In this document: in pieces, positions 6,886-15,172 of the stretch
Position numbering within the stretch: position 1 is the first letter of the stretch
How the letters are laid out: every line of letters begins with the position of its first letter
DNA from: Accumulibacter sp.
GTDB lineage: Bacteria > Pseudomonadota > Gammaproteobacteria > Burkholderiales > Rhodocyclaceae
Length of the DNA stretch: 17,565 nt
Assembly (NCBI GenBank): GCA_031264825.1
Contig: JAISDL010000179.1
Coordinates: 1 to 17,565, forward strand
Direction of reading: 5' to 3'
Program-made: the position numbers and the translations under genes
Notes under the pieces: model-generated
The model's database searches: none
The model's input: only the letters and a program-made list of their open reading frames with translations
Told to the model about the DNA's origin: nothing

Positions 6886-8249
6886 ACAATTTCCTGTTTT
6901 ATGCGTTTGCTTTTATCGTCGCGCTGAGCGTGCTGATCATCGTTCACGAATACGCGCACTTTCTGGTTGCGCGTCTGGCAGGCGTCAAGATTCTGCGTTT
7001 TTCCCTGGGGTTCGGCCGCGTGCTCTGGTCGATGCGTCTGGGGCGCGACCGGACCGAATGGGCGTTGAGCGCGATTCCGCTCGGCGGCTACGTGAAGATG
7101 CTGGGAGAATACGACGACGAAGTACCTCCCGACGAAAAGGATCGTGCGTTCTGCCGGCAGAGCGTCGCGCGGCGAATGGCGATCGCCGCCGCCGGTCCGG
7201 TGGCGAATCTTCTCCTCGCCGTCCTGCTCTTCTGGGCCGTCTTCTTCATCGGAAGCGAAGAGTTGAAGCCGATTTTCGGCGCGCCTCCCGCCGGAACGCC
7301 TGCGGCGCACGCCGGATTCGAGGAGGGCGAACTCGCGCTGAAGGTCAACGGCAAACCCGTTCAAACCTGGCAGGACTTGCGCTGGGACGTTCTTCGCCTC
7401 GTAACTGAACAGAATTCGGTCGAAATCGAAGTCATCAACACGCGCGACGAAATCAATTTCCGGCGCCTCGACCTTTCCGCCGTGCGGGTCGAGGGGCTCG
7501 ACGCCGATTCCTTGCAAAAACTGGGATTCGTTTTCATCCGCCCGAAAATCCCGCCGATCATCGACAAGCTGATGCCCGACGGCGCCGCCGCGCGCGCGGG
7601 GATGCTCCCCGGCGACGAAATCCTGACGATCGACGGCGAGGAAATCACCAGTTCGTTCGTGATGATCGAGCGCATCAGCGCGTCTCCGGCGCGATCGATG
7701 GATTTTTCGCTCCTTCGCGGCGAAGCCGTGCTTTCCCTTTCGGTGACACCCGACGCCGTCGAGGAGAACGGAAAGTCGATCGGGCGGATCGGTGTTCTCA
7801 TCCGGCCTTCGGAAGCGAAAAGAAAGGAAATGATGACGACGGTCCGATACGACCTTCTTCCCGCGCTTGGAAAAGCGGTTGGCGAGACGTACGACAAGTC
7901 GTTGTTTACATTGAAAATGATCGGAAAGATGCTCACGGGCGCCGTCTCCTGGCGCAATATCGGCGGCCCCTTGACGATCGCGGACTACGCTGGTCAGTCG
8001 GCGCGGCTCGGCCTCGATTACTACCTGAAATTCCTGGGGCTGATCAGCATCAGCCTCGGCGTTTTCAATTTGCTGCCGATTCCGATTCTGGACGGCGGGC
8101 ATTTACTGTATTATGTTCTGGAACTCATCAAGCGCAAGCCGCTTTCCGACCGGAGCCTCGAAATAGGCCAGAGAATCGGGATCGCCTTGCTGCTGATGCT
8201 GATGGTCTGTTCGTTCTATAACGATATCAATCGATTGATTCATGGCTGA
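6882..8249 (+). CDS. rseP: RIP-family zinc metalloprotease (site-2 protease)
   Basis: RseP is an inner-membrane site-2 protease; in E. coli it cleaves RseA after DegS to release sigma E, and it also clears signal peptides. The 455-residue product shows the zinc motif HEYAH at 22-26 in the first membrane span, the second catalytic motif LDGG around 403-406 in NLLPIPILDGGHL, two PDZ-like domains at roughly 130-200 and 215-290 (the second with DGAAARAGMLPGDEILTIDG) and four likely membrane spans in total. Tyr-Ala inside HExxH differs from the more common Phe-Gly or Leu-Gly but keeps the consensus. It overlaps dxr by four bases (ATGA) and bamA by eight. The substrate here, presumably an RseA-like anti-sigma factor, is not in the window. 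Confidence 0.96.
   Translation: MNNFLFYAFAFIVALSVLIIVHEYAHFLVARLAGVKILRFSLGFGRVLWSMRLGRDRTEWALSAIPLGGYVKMLGEYDDEVPPDEKDRAFCRQSVARRMAIAAAGPVANLLLAVLLFWAVFFIGSEELKPIFGAPPAGTPAAHAGFEEGELALKVNGKPVQTWQDLRWDVLRLVTEQNSVEIEVINTRDEINFRRLDLSAVRVEGLDADSLQKLGFVFIRPKIPPIIDKLMPDGAAARAGMLPGDEILTIDGEEITSSFVMIERISASPARSMDFSLLRGEAVLSLSVTPDAVEENGKSIGRIGVLIRPSEAKRKEMMTTVRYDLLPALGKAVGETYDKSLFTLKMIGKMLTGAVSWRNIGGPLTIADYAGQSARLGLDYYLKFLGLISISLGVFNLLPIPILDGGHLLYYVLELIKRKPLSDRSLEIGQRIGIALLLMLMVCSFYNDINRLIHG
8120..8149 (+). promoter_or_regulatory. Weak candidate sigma E-type promoter for bamA inside rseP
   Basis: GGAACTC at 8120-8126 resembles the sigma E -35 (GGAACTT), and TCCGA at 8145-8149 resembles its -10 (TCTGA), with an 18-base spacer that is slightly long. 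Transcription would start about 86 bases before the bamA ATG. In E. coli, bamA has sigma E promoters in the end of rseP, so the location is sensible, but the sequence is coding and the match could be chance. Confidence 0.2.
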
Positions 8250-10581
8250 TTTTTTTTTCCTCTTGAAGAAATTCCTTTTTTCGGCCTTGCTGTGCTTGCC
8301 CGCCGCCGCGATGGCGTTCGAGCCTTTTACGGTCAAGGATATTCGCGTCGAGGGTCTTCAGCGGACCGAGGCCGGAACCGTTTTCAGCTACCTGCCCGTC
8401 AAGACCGGCGATACGATGACGAACGAAAAGGCCGCGCAGGCGATCAAGGCGCTTTTCGCGACGGGTTTTTTCAAGGACGTCCGGCTTGAAATCGACGCGA
8501 ACGTCCTCGTCGTCTCGATCGAAGAACGTCCCGCCATCGCGCAGATCGACTTCGTCGGCTTAAAGGAATTCGACAAGGAGCAGTTGGTCAAGGGTTTGAA
8601 GGAAACGGGTTTCGCGGTCTCGCGCTCCTTCGACCGCAGCATGCTCGAACGTGCCGAGATGGAGTTGAAGCGCCAATACCTGACGCGCGGCCGCTACGGT
8701 ATCGCGGTGACGACGACGGTGACGCCGCTCGAACGGAATCGCGTCTCGGTCAATTTCAATATCGACGAGGGCGAAACGGCGAGAATCCGCCAGATCACGA
8801 TCGTCGGTGCGCAGGCCTTCAAGGAGAAAGACCTCTTCGAACTCTTCCAACTGCGAACGCCGAACTGGATAAGCTGGTATACGAAAAACGACCAGTATTC
8901 CAAGCAAAAGCTCTCCGCCGACCTTGAAACGCTTCGTTCGTACTACCTCAACCGGGGTTATCTCGAATTCAACATCGAATCGACACAGGTTTCGATCAGC
9001 CCCGACAAACAGGACATCTTCATCAACGTGAACATCTCGGAAGGGAACCGCTACATCGTTTCCTCGATCAAGATCGCGGGCGACCTGATCCTGCCCGAGG
9101 AGGACTTCAGGGCGGCGATGAAAGTCAAGCCGGGCGACATCTTTTCGCGCGAAAACCTCAACAACAGCATCAAGGCAATCAGCGAAAAGCTCTCGACGAA
9201 GGGCTACGCTTTCGCCAACGTCAACGCGGCGCCCGAAGTCGATAAGGAAAAGAAGCGCGTTGCCTTCACCGTCTTCGTCGATCCGGGGAAGCGCGTTTAC
9301 GTGCGGCGCATCAACATCGCGGGGAATACCCGGACGCGCGACGAAGTCATTCGTCAGGAAGTCCGCCAGATGGAAGGCGGGTGGTACGACGACGCGCGCG
9401 TGAAGCTCTCCAAGGAGCGCATCGACAAGACCTACTACTTCAGCGAAGTGTCCGTCGAGACGCCGCCGGTTCCCGGGACGACGGATCAGATCGACGTCAA
9501 TTTCAACGTGACCGAGCGCTCGACGGGCAGCATCATGGGCGGCGTCGGATTTTCGCAGGCGGAAAAACTGATCCTCCAGGCGTCAATCGCGCAGTCCAAT
9601 ATTTTCGGCAGCGGGAAATACGTCGCCCTCCAGATGGCGACGGGGAGGATCAACCGCATCGTCTCCCTGGGCTACACCGACCCCTACTTCACGGTCGACG
9701 GCATCAGCCAAGGCTTCGACGTCTACCATTCGAAGACGAATCCCTGGTCGCTCGGTTACGCCTACAAGCGGCAATCGAGCGGCATCGGTGTGCGTTTCGG
9801 CGTTCCGATCGGCGAGCGGCAGTCGATTCACCTCGGTGCGTCCTTCGATTACACGACGGTCGAAATCGACCCGAACGACCCCAATACGCCGCTTCAGTAC
9901 CGGCATTTTTCGGACAAATTCTGTAGCGGCGGGAGTACCTGCGGCAACACGTCGTTCCCGTTCTCTCTGGGCTGGGCCAACGATACGCGAGACAGCGCGA
10001 TCCTGCCGACGCGCGGAGGCACGCAGCGCCTGAGCTACGAAGTCAGCCCGATCGGTTCGATCAAGTACCACAAGATCACCTATCAGCAACAGCGTTTCTT
10101 CTCGATCATCGGGTCGTGGGTTCTCATGCTGAGCGGCGACTTCGGTTACTCCAAGGGGATCGGCGGTCAGACCTTGCCGTATTACAAGAATTTCTACGCG
10201 GGCGGCCCGAATTCGGTGCGCGGCTACGAAATGGCCAGCTTGGGGCCGTATGAGATTTCGTCGATCACCGGCGACCCCGTCCGGCTTGGCGGCGTCCGGC
10301 GCATGCTCCTGAACGCCGAGCTTTCGATGCCCGTTCCAGGGTTCGGCGTCGATAAATCGGTGCGTTTCGGGCCGTTTTTCGACGCCGGGCAAGTCTATGG
10401 CGACAAGGATAACCGGACACCCGGAATGGTTTCCGAAGGGCCGATGCGTATGTCGGTGGGGTTGGCGGCGACCTGGATATCTCCTTTCGGCCCGATGAAA
10501 TTCAGCCTCGCCCACCCGCTCAACGCACAGGATAATGATAGAATTCAAAGATTCCAGTTCCAGATGGGACAGGCGTTCTAG
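8242..10581 (+). CDS. bamA: Outer membrane protein assembly factor BamA
   Basis: BamA is the central Omp85 subunit of the BAM complex, which folds beta-barrel proteins into the outer membrane. The 779-residue product begins with a signal peptide (basic KK at 9-10, hydrophobic core, likely cleavage after AMA at 25). About five POTRA domains follow, to roughly residue 420, then a C-terminal 16-strand barrel with the Omp85 signature VRGYE at 659-663 and a terminal Phe that forms the outer-membrane beta-signal (FQFQMGQAF). The mature protein appears to have only two cysteines, 561 and 567, in a short Gly/Ser-rich loop of the barrel. It overlaps rseP by eight bases and is followed 15 bases later by skp, whose product escorts unfolded porins to BAM. 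Confidence 0.97.
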   Translation: MADFFFLLKKFLFSALLCLPAAAMAFEPFTVKDIRVEGLQRTEAGTVFSYLPVKTGDTMTNEKAAQAIKALFATGFFKDVRLEIDANVLVVSIEERPAIAQIDFVGLKEFDKEQLVKGLKETGFAVSRSFDRSMLERAEMELKRQYLTRGRYGIAVTTTVTPLERNRVSVNFNIDEGETARIRQITIVGAQAFKEKDLFELFQLRTPNWISWYTKNDQYSKQKLSADLETLRSYYLNRGYLEFNIESTQVSISPDKQDIFINVNISEGNRYIVSSIKIAGDLILPEEDFRAAMKVKPGDIFSRENLNNSIKAISEKLSTKGYAFANVNAAPEVDKEKKRVAFTVFVDPGKRVYVRRINIAGNTRTRDEVIRQEVRQMEGGWYDDARVKLSKERIDKTYYFSEVSVETPPVPGTTDQIDVNFNVTERSTGSIMGGVGFSQAEKLILQASIAQSNIFGSGKYVALQMATGRINRIVSLGYTDPYFTVDGISQGFDVYHSKTNPWSLGYAYKRQSSGIGVRFGVPIGERQSIHLGASFDYTTVEIDPNDPNTPLQYRHFSDKFCSGGSTCGNTSFPFSLGWANDTRDSAILPTRGGTQRLSYEVSPIGSIKYHKITYQQQRFFSIIGSWVLMLSGDFGYSKGIGGQTLPYYKNFYAGGPNSVRGYEMASLGPYEISSITGDPVRLGGVRRMLLNAELSMPVPGFGVDKSVRFGPFFDAGQVYGDKDNRTPGMVSEGPMRMSVGLAATWISPFGPMKFSLAHPLNAQDNDRIQRFQFQMGQAF

Positions 10582-10596
10582 CTTAGGAGAGACGAT

Positions 10597-11103
10597 TTGA
10601 ATACAAAATTTGCTGTTTTGCTGGCTACCTTGATGGCGGCTCTGCCCGTATCCAGCGTATCGGCGGATTCCATCAAGATCGGCTACGTCAACACCCAAAG
10701 GATTTTCCGCGACGCGCCTGCGGCGGCGGCGGCGCAAAAAAAGATCGAAACCGAATTTTCAAGACGCGATCAGGAATTGCAGCGTCTGGCCAAACAGATT
10801 CAAACGCTTCAGGAGGCCCTTGAAAAAAACGGCTTGACGCTCTCCGAATCCGAGCGTCGCACCAAGGAGCGGGACGTCAACGATCTGACGAGGGACTTCC
10901 AGCGCAAGCAGCGCGAGTTTCGTGAAGACCTGAACCTTCGTCAGAACGAAGAAAACGCGGTGATCTTCGAGAAGGCGAACAAGGCCGTCAAACAGATTTT
11001 CGACGAAGAGAAATACGACTTGATTCTTCAGGACGCCGTCTTCTGGAGTCCGTCGATCGACATCACCGATCGGGTGATCAAGGCCATGTCCGACGCGAAG
11101 TAA
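10597..11103 (+). CDS. skp: Periplasmic chaperone Skp/OmpH
   Basis: Skp is a trimeric periplasmic chaperone that holds unfolded outer-membrane proteins on the way to BamA. The 168-residue product has a signal peptide ending SVSA at 20-23, then IKIGYVNTQRIFRDAPAA, the strand and hinge typical of OmpH proteins, and a long charged region rich in Lys, Glu and Gln that would form the coiled-coil arms (about residues 45-130). The C-terminal segment YDLILQDAVFW is also characteristic. The start is a TTG at 10597, supported by AGGAGA (10585-10590) six bases upstream and because it gives a complete signal peptide; the first in-frame ATG would fall inside the hydrophobic core. lpxD begins four bases after its stop. 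Confidence 0.94.
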   Translation: MNTKFAVLLATLMAALPVSSVSADSIKIGYVNTQRIFRDAPAAAAAQKKIETEFSRRDQELQRLAKQIQTLQEALEKNGLTLSESERRTKERDVNDLTRDFQRKQREFREDLNLRQNEENAVIFEKANKAVKQIFDEEKYDLILQDAVFWSPSIDITDRVIKAMSDAK

Positions 11104-11107
11104 ACGG

Positions 11108-12139
11108 ATGTCTGCGAATAAAGGGATACGTCTTGACGAAATCGCTGATCGCCTCGGTGGACGGATTGAAGGCGACGGGTCGGTCGTCGTCCATCAGGTC
11201 GCGTCGCTCGAATCCGCGCGGGGAGGGCAACTCGCTTTCCTGACGGCGCCGAAATTCCTGCCGCTCCTGAAAGCGACGCTGGCCTCCGCCGTCATCGTAC
11301 CGCCGCAGTTTTCCGCTGAAACGGCGCTCCCAAGAATCGTTCACCCCAACCCCTACGCGTACTACGCCCGCGTCGTCACCGTGCTCAATCCGGTTTCGCA
11401 CGGGTTTTCGGGCGTCGACCCCTCGGCGGTCGTCCAATCCGGGATTCCGCCGTCGACGCGCGTCGGTGCGCTTGCGGTCGTCGGACGGCGTGTCGAACTC
11501 GGAGAAAACGTCACGATCTACCCCGGCTGCGTCGTCGGCGACGACGTTTCGATCGGCGACGATTCGATTCTTTACCCAAGAGTCGTCGTCTATTGTAATT
11601 GCCGGATCGGCAAAAGGGCGATCCTCCAGTCCGGCGCTGTCATCGGCGGCGATGGCTTCGGTTTTGCCAAGGACGGGGATTCCTGGGTGAAGATTCCGCA
11701 GATCGGGCGCGTCGTCATCGGCGACGACGTCGAGATCGGCGTCAATACGGCGGTCGACCGCGGCGCGCTCGACGATACCGTGATTGGGGACGGCGTCAAG
11801 CTCGACAACCTGATCCAGATCGCGCACAACGTGCGGGTCGGCGACAACACCGCGATGGCGGGCTGCGCCGGGGTCGCGGGGAGCACGAAGATCGGGGAGC
11901 GTTGCACCTTCGGAGGCGCGGCGATGATTTCGGGACACATCGAGATTGGCGACGACGTCCATATCTCGGGAGGCACGTTTGTCGCGAAAAGCCTCGGCAA
12001 ACCGGGCGTTTATACCAGTATCTTCCCGCTGGGGACGCACGAAGAATGGTTGCGCAACGCGGTACAGATCAGGCGGCTCGCGCGTCTGGCCGAACGCGTC
12101 GCCGAACTCGAGAAAAAAATCAAACCGACTGGAGAATGA
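11108..12139 (+). CDS. lpxD: UDP-3-O-acylglucosamine N-acyltransferase
   Basis: LpxD adds a 3-hydroxyacyl chain from acyl carrier protein to the 2-amino group of UDP-3-O-acyl-glucosamine, the third step of lipid A synthesis. The 343-residue product has an N-terminal uridine-binding domain (about 1-100, including HPNPYAYYARVV), then a left-handed beta-helix of hexapeptide repeats such as VIGDDVEIG, and a C-terminal helix with RRLARLAERVAELEKKI. The catalytic base is predicted to be His240 in QIAHNVRVG. The GGDGFGFAKDG block is typical. The ATG at 11108 comes four bases after the skp stop with no clear Shine-Dalgarno, suggesting coupling. The skp-lpxD-fabZ-lpxA-lpxB order is the common proteobacterial one. 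Confidence 0.97.
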   Translation: MSANKGIRLDEIADRLGGRIEGDGSVVVHQVASLESARGGQLAFLTAPKFLPLLKATLASAVIVPPQFSAETALPRIVHPNPYAYYARVVTVLNPVSHGFSGVDPSAVVQSGIPPSTRVGALAVVGRRVELGENVTIYPGCVVGDDVSIGDDSILYPRVVVYCNCRIGKRAILQSGAVIGGDGFGFAKDGDSWVKIPQIGRVVIGDDVEIGVNTAVDRGALDDTVIGDGVKLDNLIQIAHNVRVGDNTAMAGCAGVAGSTKIGERCTFGGAAMISGHIEIGDDVHISGGTFVAKSLGKPGVYTSIFPLGTHEEWLRNAVQIRRLARLAERVAELEKKIKPTGE

Positions 12140-12142
12140 ACC

Positions 12143-12589
12143 TTGAACGAGATGGACATCCACGCCATTCTGGAACACCTGCCGCATCGCTACCCCTTCC
12201 TGCTCGTCGACCGCGTCGTCGACTACGAGTTGGGGAAATCGATTCACGCCTACAAGAACGTGAGCGTCAACGAACCGTTTTTCGTCGGACACTTTCCGCA
12301 TCGTCCCGTGATGCCCGGAGTCCTGATCATGGAAGCGCTCGCACAGGCGGCGGGAATCCTTTCGTTCAAGACGATGAACGCGAAACCCGACGCGAATTCG
12401 ATCTTTTATTTCGTCGGGATCGACAACGCGCGCTTCAAGAAGCCCGTCATGCCGGGTGACCAACTCCACCTGCACGTCGAAATACAGCGCCAGAGCCGCG
12501 GCGTATGGAAGTACCGCGCGACGGCGCGCGTCGACGGCGAAGTCGCCGCCGAGGCCGATCTGATGTGCGCGCAGCGGACGCTCGCATGA
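12143..12589 (+). CDS. fabZ: 3-hydroxyacyl-[ACP] dehydratase FabZ
   Basis: FabZ dehydrates (3R)-hydroxyacyl-ACP to trans-2-enoyl-ACP in fatty acid elongation and competes with LpxA and LpxD for the same hydroxyacyl-ACP pool. The 148-residue product is a single hot-dog domain with LPHRYPFLLVDRV near the start and the active site GHFPHRPVMPGVLIMEAL, giving the catalytic His50 and Glu64 by numbering from the TTG. I chose the TTG at 12143 because GGAG (12131-12134) lies eight bases upstream; an ATG at 12152 would drop three residues and sit 17 bases from that site. Either gives a complete domain. lpxA follows after 22 bases. Confidence 0.94.
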   Translation: MNEMDIHAILEHLPHRYPFLLVDRVVDYELGKSIHAYKNVSVNEPFFVGHFPHRPVMPGVLIMEALAQAAGILSFKTMNAKPDANSIFYFVGIDNARFKKPVMPGDQLHLHVEIQRQSRGVWKYRATARVDGEVAAEADLMCAQRTLA

Positions 12590-12611
12590 TTCCGGGAACC
12601 GAGGTTTCTCG

Positions 12612-13382
12612 ATGATTCACTCAACGGCCATCGTCGATCCCGGCGCGAGGCTTGGGAAAGGCGTCTCCGTCGGCGCGTATTCGATCGTCGGCGAACACGT
12701 CGAAATCGGCGAGAACACGTGGATCGGGCCGCACGTCGTCATCTCCGGGCGGACGAAGATCGGCGCGGACAACCGCTTTTATCAGTTCTCGTCGGTAGGC
12801 GAGGTGCCGCAGGACAAAAAATACGGCGGCGAGCCGACGCGGCTCGAAATCGGAGACCGGAACACGATCCGCGAATTCTGCACCTTGAATTTGGGGACGG
12901 TCCAAGACGCCGGGGTGACGCGCATCGGCGACGACAACTGGATCATGGCCTACGTCCACATCGCCCACGACTGCCAAGTCGGGAGCCGGACGATCTTCGC
13001 AAACAACGCGCAGCTCGCCGGACACGTCCATGTCGACGATTGGGCGATTCTGGGCGGATACACCGGCGTCCACCAGTTCTGCCGGGTCGGAGCGCATACG
13101 ATGACGGCCGTCGGAACCGTCGTCTTGCAGGATATTCCGCCCTATCTCATGGCGGCCGGGAATTCGGCGTCTCCCTTCGGCATCAATACCGAAGGACTCA
13201 AGCGGCGCGGTTTCTCCGCCGAAGCACTGCGGGTACTCAAGCGCGCGTACCGGACGATCTACAAATCGGGACTGAGGCTCGAAGAAGCGCGCGAAAAGCT
13301 CGAAGAAGAAGCCAAGGACCACGCCGAATTGCGGCCCCTCGTCGATTTCCTCGCGGTTTCCGGGCGCAGCATCATCCGCTAG
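12612..13382 (+). CDS. lpxA: UDP-N-acetylglucosamine acyltransferase
   Basis: LpxA transfers a 3-hydroxyacyl chain from acyl carrier protein to the 3-OH of UDP-GlcNAc, the first step of lipid A synthesis, as a cytoplasmic homotrimer. The 256-residue product is a left-handed beta-helix of hexapeptide repeats with a helical C-terminal domain (GLKRRGFSAEALRVLKRAY). The catalytic His aligned with E. coli His125 is His119 in YVHIAHD. The residue aligned with Gly173, the E. coli acyl-chain ruler, is Val167 in HTMTAVGTV, which may favour a chain shorter than C14. EVPQDKKYGGEPTRLEIGDRN is a family block. GAGG (12601-12604) precedes the ATG by seven bases. Confidence 0.97.
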   Translation: MIHSTAIVDPGARLGKGVSVGAYSIVGEHVEIGENTWIGPHVVISGRTKIGADNRFYQFSSVGEVPQDKKYGGEPTRLEIGDRNTIREFCTLNLGTVQDAGVTRIGDDNWIMAYVHIAHDCQVGSRTIFANNAQLAGHVHVDDWAILGGYTGVHQFCRVGAHTMTAVGTVVLQDIPPYLMAAGNSASPFGINTEGLKRRGFSAEALRVLKRAYRTIYKSGLRLEEAREKLEEEAKDHAELRPLVDFLAVSGRSIIR

Positions 13383-13422
13383 GCCCGAAAGCCGAGCTGG
13401 ACGCGCCCGCCGGACCTCTTTC

Positions 13423-14592
13423 ATGACCGTGAAAATCGCCATGGTCGCGGGCGAGGTCTCTGGAGACTTGTTGGCGGCGCACCTCATCCCCGCGCTCAAA
13501 TCCAGGATTCCCGAAGCCGTTTTCTACGGGATCGGCGGGCCGAAAATGCGCGAGCAGGGCTTCGACGCGTGGTTCCCGATGAAAAAACTCGCCGTGATCG
13601 GCTTCGTTGAAGTCCTCAAGCACTTCCGCGAGATTTTCGGAATACGCCGCGCGCTGAAATGCCGTCTGCTCGCCGACCCCCCCGACGTTTTCATCGGAGT
13701 CGACGCGCCGGACTTCAACCTCGCGCTGGAAAAAACCCTGAAGCGCCGAGCGATTCGAACCATTCATTACGTCAGCCCGTCGGTCTGGGCGTGGAGGCGA
13801 GGGCGCGTCAAAAAAATCGGCGCCGCCGTCTCGCATCTCCTGACGCTTTTCCCGTTTGAACCCGCGATTTACGAAAAAGAAAACATCCCCGTTACCTTCG
13901 TCGGCCACCCCCTCGCCGACATGATTCCTCTCGAAGACGGCCGCGACGCCGCGCGCGAGCTTTTCGGCATTTCGCCGCACCGTCCCGTCCTTGCTTTTCT
14001 GCCCGGAAGCCGGCGATCCGAACTCGGCTTCATGGCCGACGGTTTCATCGCAACCGCGCGCGAGGTAGCAAAACAGCTTCCCGATGCCGTCTTCCTCGTT
14101 CCCTTGGCGACGCGCGAGACGCGCGAACTCTTCGAAACCGCCGTCTATCGCGCGGAGGCGCAAGACCTGCCGCTCCGGCTGCTCTTCGGTCATTCCCACG
14201 AAGCGATCGCAGCGTCGGATGTCGTGCTCGCGACGAGCGGGACCGTGACGCTCGAAGCGGCCCTGCTCAAAAGGCCGATGGTCGTCGCGTACAAGATGGC
14301 GCCGCTGACCTTCCGCCTTTTGAAACACCTTTACACCTTGCCCTACATCGCGCTGCCGAACGTGCTTGCGGGGAAATTCGTCGTCCCGGAATTCATCCAG
14401 GACGACGCGACGCCGCAAAACATGGCGCAGGCGCTGCTGAATTATTTTTCCGACAAAACCAGTTGCGACCGCCTGCGCGAACTGTTCACGAAAATGCACT
14501 TGGAACTCAGACAGAACAACGCGGAAAAAGCCGCCGCCGCGGTCGTTCGATGCCTTTACGGAGACGCGCATCGTGCCGCTCTCGACGCCTGA
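13423..14592 (+). CDS. lpxB: Lipid-A-disaccharide synthase
   Basis: LpxB is a GT19 glycosyltransferase that joins lipid X and UDP-2,3-diacylglucosamine into the lipid A disaccharide at the inner face of the cytoplasmic membrane. The 389-residue product carries AGEVSGDLLAAHL at 9-21, GIGGPKM, VDAPDFN, YVSPSVWAWRRGR, VGHPLAD, the donor-binding FLPGSRRSEL and TSGTVTLEAALLKRPMVVAYK, all in the usual order and within the normal length. The start is the ATG at 13423, 40 bases after lpxA, with no obvious Shine-Dalgarno. Its last 20 bases overlap rnhB, implying coupled translation. Confidence 0.97.
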   Translation: MTVKIAMVAGEVSGDLLAAHLIPALKSRIPEAVFYGIGGPKMREQGFDAWFPMKKLAVIGFVEVLKHFREIFGIRRALKCRLLADPPDVFIGVDAPDFNLALEKTLKRRAIRTIHYVSPSVWAWRRGRVKKIGAAVSHLLTLFPFEPAIYEKENIPVTFVGHPLADMIPLEDGRDAARELFGISPHRPVLAFLPGSRRSELGFMADGFIATAREVAKQLPDAVFLVPLATRETRELFETAVYRAEAQDLPLRLLFGHSHEAIAASDVVLATSGTVTLEAALLKRPMVVAYKMAPLTFRLLKHLYTLPYIALPNVLAGKFVVPEFIQDDATPQNMAQALLNYFSDKTSCDRLRELFTKMHLELRQNNAEKAAAAVVRCLYGDAHRAALDA

Positions 14593-15172
14593 GGGACTCG
14601 TCTGCGGTGTCGACGAAGCCGGACGTGGATCGCTCGCCGCGTCGGTCGTCGCCGCAGCCGTTATCCTCGACCCCGCAAAACCGATTCGTGGGCTGAACGA
14701 TTCAAAAAAGCTCTCGGCCAAACGGCGCGAAAGCCTGGCCTGGGAGATCAAGGAAAAGGCGCTCGCGTGGGCGATCGCCGAAGCGACCCGGGAAGAAATC
14801 GATACGCTGAACATTCTTCAGGCGAGCCTCCTCGCGATGCGCCGCGCCGTCGCCTCCTTGCCCGTCGCCCCCACGCGCGCGCTGATCGACGGCAATCATT
14901 GCCCCGAACTTGAGTGCCTGACCGAAGCCGTCGTCGGCGGCGACGGGAAAATCGCGCAGATCGCGGCGGCGTCGATTCTCGCCAAAACGGCGCGCGACGC
15001 TGCGATGCTGCGTTTGCATGAAAAATATCCGATCTATGGCTTCGACCGGCACAAAGCCTACCCGACGGCGCGGCACCTAGAAGCCTTGCAAAAATACGGC
15101 GTCAGCCCGGAACACCGTCGCAGCTACGCGCCCGTCTCAAGGCTGCTCGATTTTCGAAAGACTCAACCGTGA
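14573..15172 (+). CDS. rnhB: Ribonuclease HII
   Basis: RNase HII cleaves the RNA strand of RNA-DNA hybrids and removes single ribonucleotides embedded in DNA. The 199-residue product has all four acidic catalytic residues: Asp14 and Glu15 in GVDEAGRG, Asp106 in LIDGN and Asp124 in GGDGKIAQI. LNDSKKLS and AAASILAKTARD are further family blocks, and HKAYPTARHLEAL is the usual C-terminal segment. The loop after GRG reads SLAAS where PLAGP is typical. The start is a GTG at 14573 inside the end of lpxB, supported by GGAG (14560-14563) nine bases upstream. rnhB next to lpxB is common in Proteobacteria. Confidence 0.95.
   Translation: MPLSTPEGLVCGVDEAGRGSLAASVVAAAVILDPAKPIRGLNDSKKLSAKRRESLAWEIKEKALAWAIAEATREEIDTLNILQASLLAMRRAVASLPVAPTRALIDGNHCPELECLTEAVVGGDGKIAQIAAASILAKTARDAAMLRLHEKYPIYGFDRHKAYPTARHLEALQKYGVSPEHRRSYAPVSRLLDFRKTQP

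Noticed and set aside
6450..8102. Minus-strand open frame of 550 codons opposite rseP and dxr
   Set aside because: It lies antisense to two clear genes, has no family motif, and has the Arg/Asp-rich composition typical of complement shadows.
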